A DNA stretch of 64,000 nucleotides from Leptospira meyeri (lineage in GTDB: Bacteria; Spirochaetota; Leptospiria; Leptospirales; Leptospiraceae). Below, one piece after another: positions 61,881-64,000 of the stretch; position 1 is the stretch's first letter; each line of letters opens with the position of its first letter. The notes under the pieces were generated by a model. That model was not told the origin of the DNA. It saw only the letters and a program-made list of their open reading frames with translations, and did no database searches. The translations under genes and the position numbers were made by a program. Location: positions 2,450,001 through 2,514,000 of the forward strand of contig NZ_SORO01000001.1 in the NCBI RefSeq assembly GCF_004368965.1. The letters are read 5' to 3'.

Positions 61881-62570
61881 CTATTGTGCAAACGAAGATA
61901 GAAGTTTAACTCTATTTTTTGCTTTTTGTCCCCAACCAGTTCTTGGAAAATTTTTGTGCAAATGTTCCATAGCGGCTAATTCTTCTTCATTGGATTTACT
62001 GTAACGAATCGTTATTTTTGGTTCTTCTTGGAATTTAAAATCAACGGTGACATGAAAACTTCCCAAAAACACAACTGTTCCCGGTTGCAAATCTACTCTC
62101 GATTTTTCGATATCTGTTCGGTCAAAATCAATGTCAATTTTTGTGGGTTGTTTGGTACTTCCAAAAGCAAAGTCGGAAGCACCACGATTCAAAAGATGGA
62201 CCGCATCATGAATTTCATATTGCCCTTCTTTTAAATTTTGAAAGTAATAGTAGTGCTCCGAACTTTCATTGTATTCAAAAGTTTTATCCCCTTTTTTAAG
62301 TGTAACCTTTTGAAATCTTGGATCAATCAGTTCATCCAATATCATTTCATCTTTCACAATTGTCATATGAACAATGATAAGACTACTCTGCGCATTTTTA
62401 GGTCCAAAACTGGAACATTCTGGAAATAAATAGGTAATCAAAAATAAAATCAAAAATTTTCGAAAAATTCCCGAAGTGATTTTTTCAAACTTGGAGATTT
62501 TTTTCTCCGATGGAACTGGTTCTCCATCGGGTTTTTTTCCTAAATGATCATCGTAAGAATTTAAACTCAT
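61881..62570 (-). CDS. Exported protein, possible lipoprotein, function unknown
   Basis: A 229-residue protein. Residues ~35-52 are hydrophobic ('FRKFLILFLITYLFPECSSFG'), and the cysteine in 'FPEC' could be a lipobox, but a charged 36-residue leader precedes it, longer than normal. The C-terminal part is beta-rich ('EHYYYFQNLKEGQYEIHDAVHLL', 'GTVVFLGSFHVTVDFKF') followed by a helical end. No family is recognised. Its stop codon directly abuts that of the convergent phosphatase gene. Confidence 0.7.
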   Translation of the reverse strand: MSLNSYDDHLGKKPDGEPVPSEKKISKFEKITSGIFRKFLILFLITYLFPECSSFGPKNAQSSLIIVHMTIVKDEMILDELIDPRFQKVTLKKGDKTFEYNESSEHYYYFQNLKEGQYEIHDAVHLLNRGASDFAFGSTKQPTKIDIDFDRTDIEKSRVDLQPGTVVFLGSFHVTVDFKFQEEPKITIRYSKSNEEELAAMEHLHKNFPRTGWGQKAKNRVKLLSSFAQ

Positions 62571-62584
62571 TGCTGTTATTTACC

Positions 62585-63601
62585 TTAACCCATCGGGTAT
62601 TGGATCTTCTTAGAAACAAGATTAATCTCCGATAGAATTTCATCAGATAAAATGACATCGGTTGCTTTTAAAGACTCATCCAATTGCGCTACCGTATTGG
62701 CTCCAATGATGGTAGAAGCAACATAGTCATGTTGTTTACTCCAAGCAACAGAAAGGACAGTGGCACTCATTCCATATTTTTCGGCAATTTTTAACAGTTC
62801 TGCAGTGGAAGCCAAAGTGTTTTCATTTAAGAAACGATTCGACATTCGCCTTTGTCTCTCGCCCTCAGCCATATAACGAACAAATCGAGCCCCTTCAGGA
62901 GGAACAGATCCGTTATATTTCCCTGTAAGGACTCCACCAGCGAGCGGAGAATAAGGTAACAAAGACACCCCTTCCTTTCGACAAACTTGTGCTAATTCAT
63001 CTTCAAAGCGACGGTTCAAAATAGAAAAGTTATTTTGAATGGAATCATACCGAATTAGATTGTGTTTGTCCGAAGTCCAAAGGCTTTTCATCAGTCCAAA
63101 AGAAGTTTCGTTGGAACAACCTGCATATCGAATTTTTCCTTCTTCTTTCAGTTCTGTTAAAGCTTCCATAGTTTCGTCATAAGATACGTCATGGTCTGGC
63201 CAATGTGTTTGGTATAAATCAATGGTTTCTACGCCTAATCGTTGTAAGGAACCTTCGATTGCACGACGGATATGGTATTTGTCTAATGCCGTTTTTCCTT
63301 CGCGGAGTGGGGGACTAAACCAACCGTGACCAGGTCCGGCAACTTTTGTTGCGAGAATGATACCATCACGAGGTTTTGTTTTGAGCCACTTTCCGAAAAT
63401 TTCTTCAGTTCGATGCACCCAAGATTTTTGTGGAGGGACAGGATAAATTTCAGCGGTATCATAAAAATCAATTCCGGCATCGTAAGCACGATCCAGAATT
63501 CGAAACGCCTCATCTTCGTTACATGAAGAGCCAAAAGTCATGGTTCCCATACAAATTTCGGAAACCACCATCCCTGTTTTGCCGAGTCTTCGTTTTTTCA
63601 T
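62585..63601 (-). CDS. Aldo/keto reductase
   Basis: A 338-residue NADPH-dependent aldo/keto reductase, TIM-barrel. The catalytic aspartate and tyrosine are in '[12 protein letters not shown]', the lysine in '[12 protein letters not shown]', and the histidine in '[12 protein letters not shown]'. The cofactor-binding tail is '[26 protein letters not shown]'. It resembles the YghZ/Gre3-type group. Substrates are various aldehydes and ketones and cannot be specified. The acylphosphatase gene precedes it on the same strand with a single base between, so both are likely in one operon. Confidence 0.93.
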   Translation of the reverse strand: MKKRRLGKTGMVVSEICMGTMTFGSSCNEDEAFRILDRAYDAGIDFYDTAEIYPVPPQKSWVHRTEEIFGKWLKTKPRDGIILATKVAGPGHGWFSPPLREGKTALDKYHIRRAIEGSLQRLGVETIDLYQTHWPDHDVSYDETMEALTELKEEGKIRYAGCSNETSFGLMKSLWTSDKHNLIRYDSIQNNFSILNRRFEDELAQVCRKEGVSLLPYSPLAGGVLTGKYNGSVPPEGARFVRYMAEGERQRRMSNRFLNENTLASTAELLKIAEKYGMSATVLSVAWSKQHDYVASTIIGANTVAQLDESLKATDVILSDEILSEINLVSKKIQYPMG

Positions 63602-63602
63602 G

Positions 63603-63890
63603 TTATTTTTTAATTAAAAAAGTTCTGAATTGATTTTTTGGATCACTCCACTCAATGACATGATCCTTCACTTTAGCCTTAGTAGGGCCTCGTTGCATGG
63701 CTCTATACAAATCTTCGATAAAAAGTTTGTCACCTTCTACTACTGCTTCCACCTCACCATTGGGTAAGTTTTGAGTATAACCTTTGAGTCTCATTTCTTG
63801 GGCTTTTTGGAGTACGTAGTAACGAAATCCTACCCCTTGTACAATTCCCCGTATTAAAATTCGCGCTCTTGCTTCTTCTGATTTTCCCAA
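63603..63890 (-). CDS. acyP: Acylphosphatase
   Basis: A 95-residue acylphosphatase. It hydrolyses the carboxyl-phosphate bond of acylphosphates. The phosphate-binding loop is '[17 protein letters not shown]' with the conserved arginine in 'VGFRYYV', and the catalytic asparagine is in '[17 protein letters not shown]'. The length is normal apart from a few extra residues at each end. It is on the minus strand, one base from the aldo/keto reductase stop-proximal start and just downstream of a gene that runs off the window. Confidence 0.93.
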   Translation of the reverse strand: MGKSEEARARILIRGIVQGVGFRYYVLQKAQEMRLKGYTQNLPNGEVEAVVEGDKLFIEDLYRAMQRGPTKAKVKDHVIEWSDPKNQFRTFLIKK

Positions 63891-63911
63891 AGATAGTCTC
63901 CTTTCTAGAAC

Positions 63912-64000
63912 TTACTTGGGTTTTGAATTCTCTGCAATGTAATTTTGAATGGCAGATTTAAAAAGAGGAACAAACTTCTCATAGACGGCTCGTTTGAACT
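63912..64000 (-). CDS. C-terminal end of an unidentified gene (partial)
   Basis: The minus strand is open to the window edge and ends in TAA at 63912-63914. The last 28 residues include 'YEKFVPLFKSAIQNYIAEN' and end 'SKPK'. Too little remains to name it. It lies 21 bp upstream of the acylphosphatase gene on the same strand, suggesting an operon. Confidence 0.6.
   Translation of the reverse strand, partial: FKRAVYEKFVPLFKSAIQNYIAENSKPK

Overview
The window most likely comes from a saprophytic-type Leptospira chromosome. This is inferred from the AT-rich base composition, the many spirochaete-style lipoproteins with loose lipoboxes, the gene content (TonB receptors, 7TM-DISM/SpoIIE phosphatase, SPFH lipoprotein, MurB, MltG, IlvD) and GC-richer structured spacers. 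No rRNA, integrase, transposase, phage module or CRISPR array was found. One tRNA (Gly-TCC) is present.

Layout. Positions 1-7941 hold a dense operon of circularly permuted ATP-grasp, alpha-E, transglutaminase and putative amidoligase proteins, a predicted peptide synthesis/modification pathway. Positions 8080-10965 are housekeeping: an ArsC/Spx-like protein, MurB, MltG and a small coiled-coil protein. Positions 11002-16157 hold a surface lipoprotein, a small lipoprotein and a large TonB-dependent receptor; TGTAAC-type repeats with Pho-box-like spacing lie upstream of two of them. Positions 16262-16993 are a graveyard: a truncated duplicate of the SPFH gene fused to the broken 3' end of a second TonB receptor. 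Positions 17155-25906 carry lipoproteins, ankyrin proteins, the intact SPFH gene, and a previously uncalled phospholipase-A2-like gene interrupted by one stop codon and followed by a 141-bp element resembling an integron attC site.

Positions 26010-32879 hold an M20 peptidase, a methyltransferase, and a nitroreductase divergent from a tetR-TonB receptor-lipoprotein operon, with two matching palindromic operators between them. Positions 32949-44220 are mostly metabolic and signalling genes: IlvD, pirin, a porin-like protein, a PAS histidine kinase, a zinc-ribbon/propeller protein coupled to a 7TM SpoIIE phosphatase, Old Yellow Enzyme and carbonic anhydrase. Positions 44518-48102 form an arsR-led operon with a double SRPBCC protein, a membrane protein, a MATE pump and a DUF1801 protein. 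Positions 48252-52546 hold an AraC regulator, an M24 peptidase and two tandem paralogous propeller lipoproteins. Positions 53034-57506 are mixed (tRNA-Gly, M32 carboxypeptidase, FliG-like fragment, CPBP protease). Positions 58534-61880 form an acyl-CoA dehydrogenase / kinase / DUF6285 / histidine phosphatase operon that resembles the levulinate LvaABC 4-hydroxyacyl-CoA module.

The strongest unexplained signals are a dispersed ~75-bp repeat present three times with a 27-nt invariant core and competing hairpin arms, the PLA2-like stop-interrupted cassette with its attC-like element, the AraC/M24/propeller operon, and the Lva-like operon with an added phosphatase.
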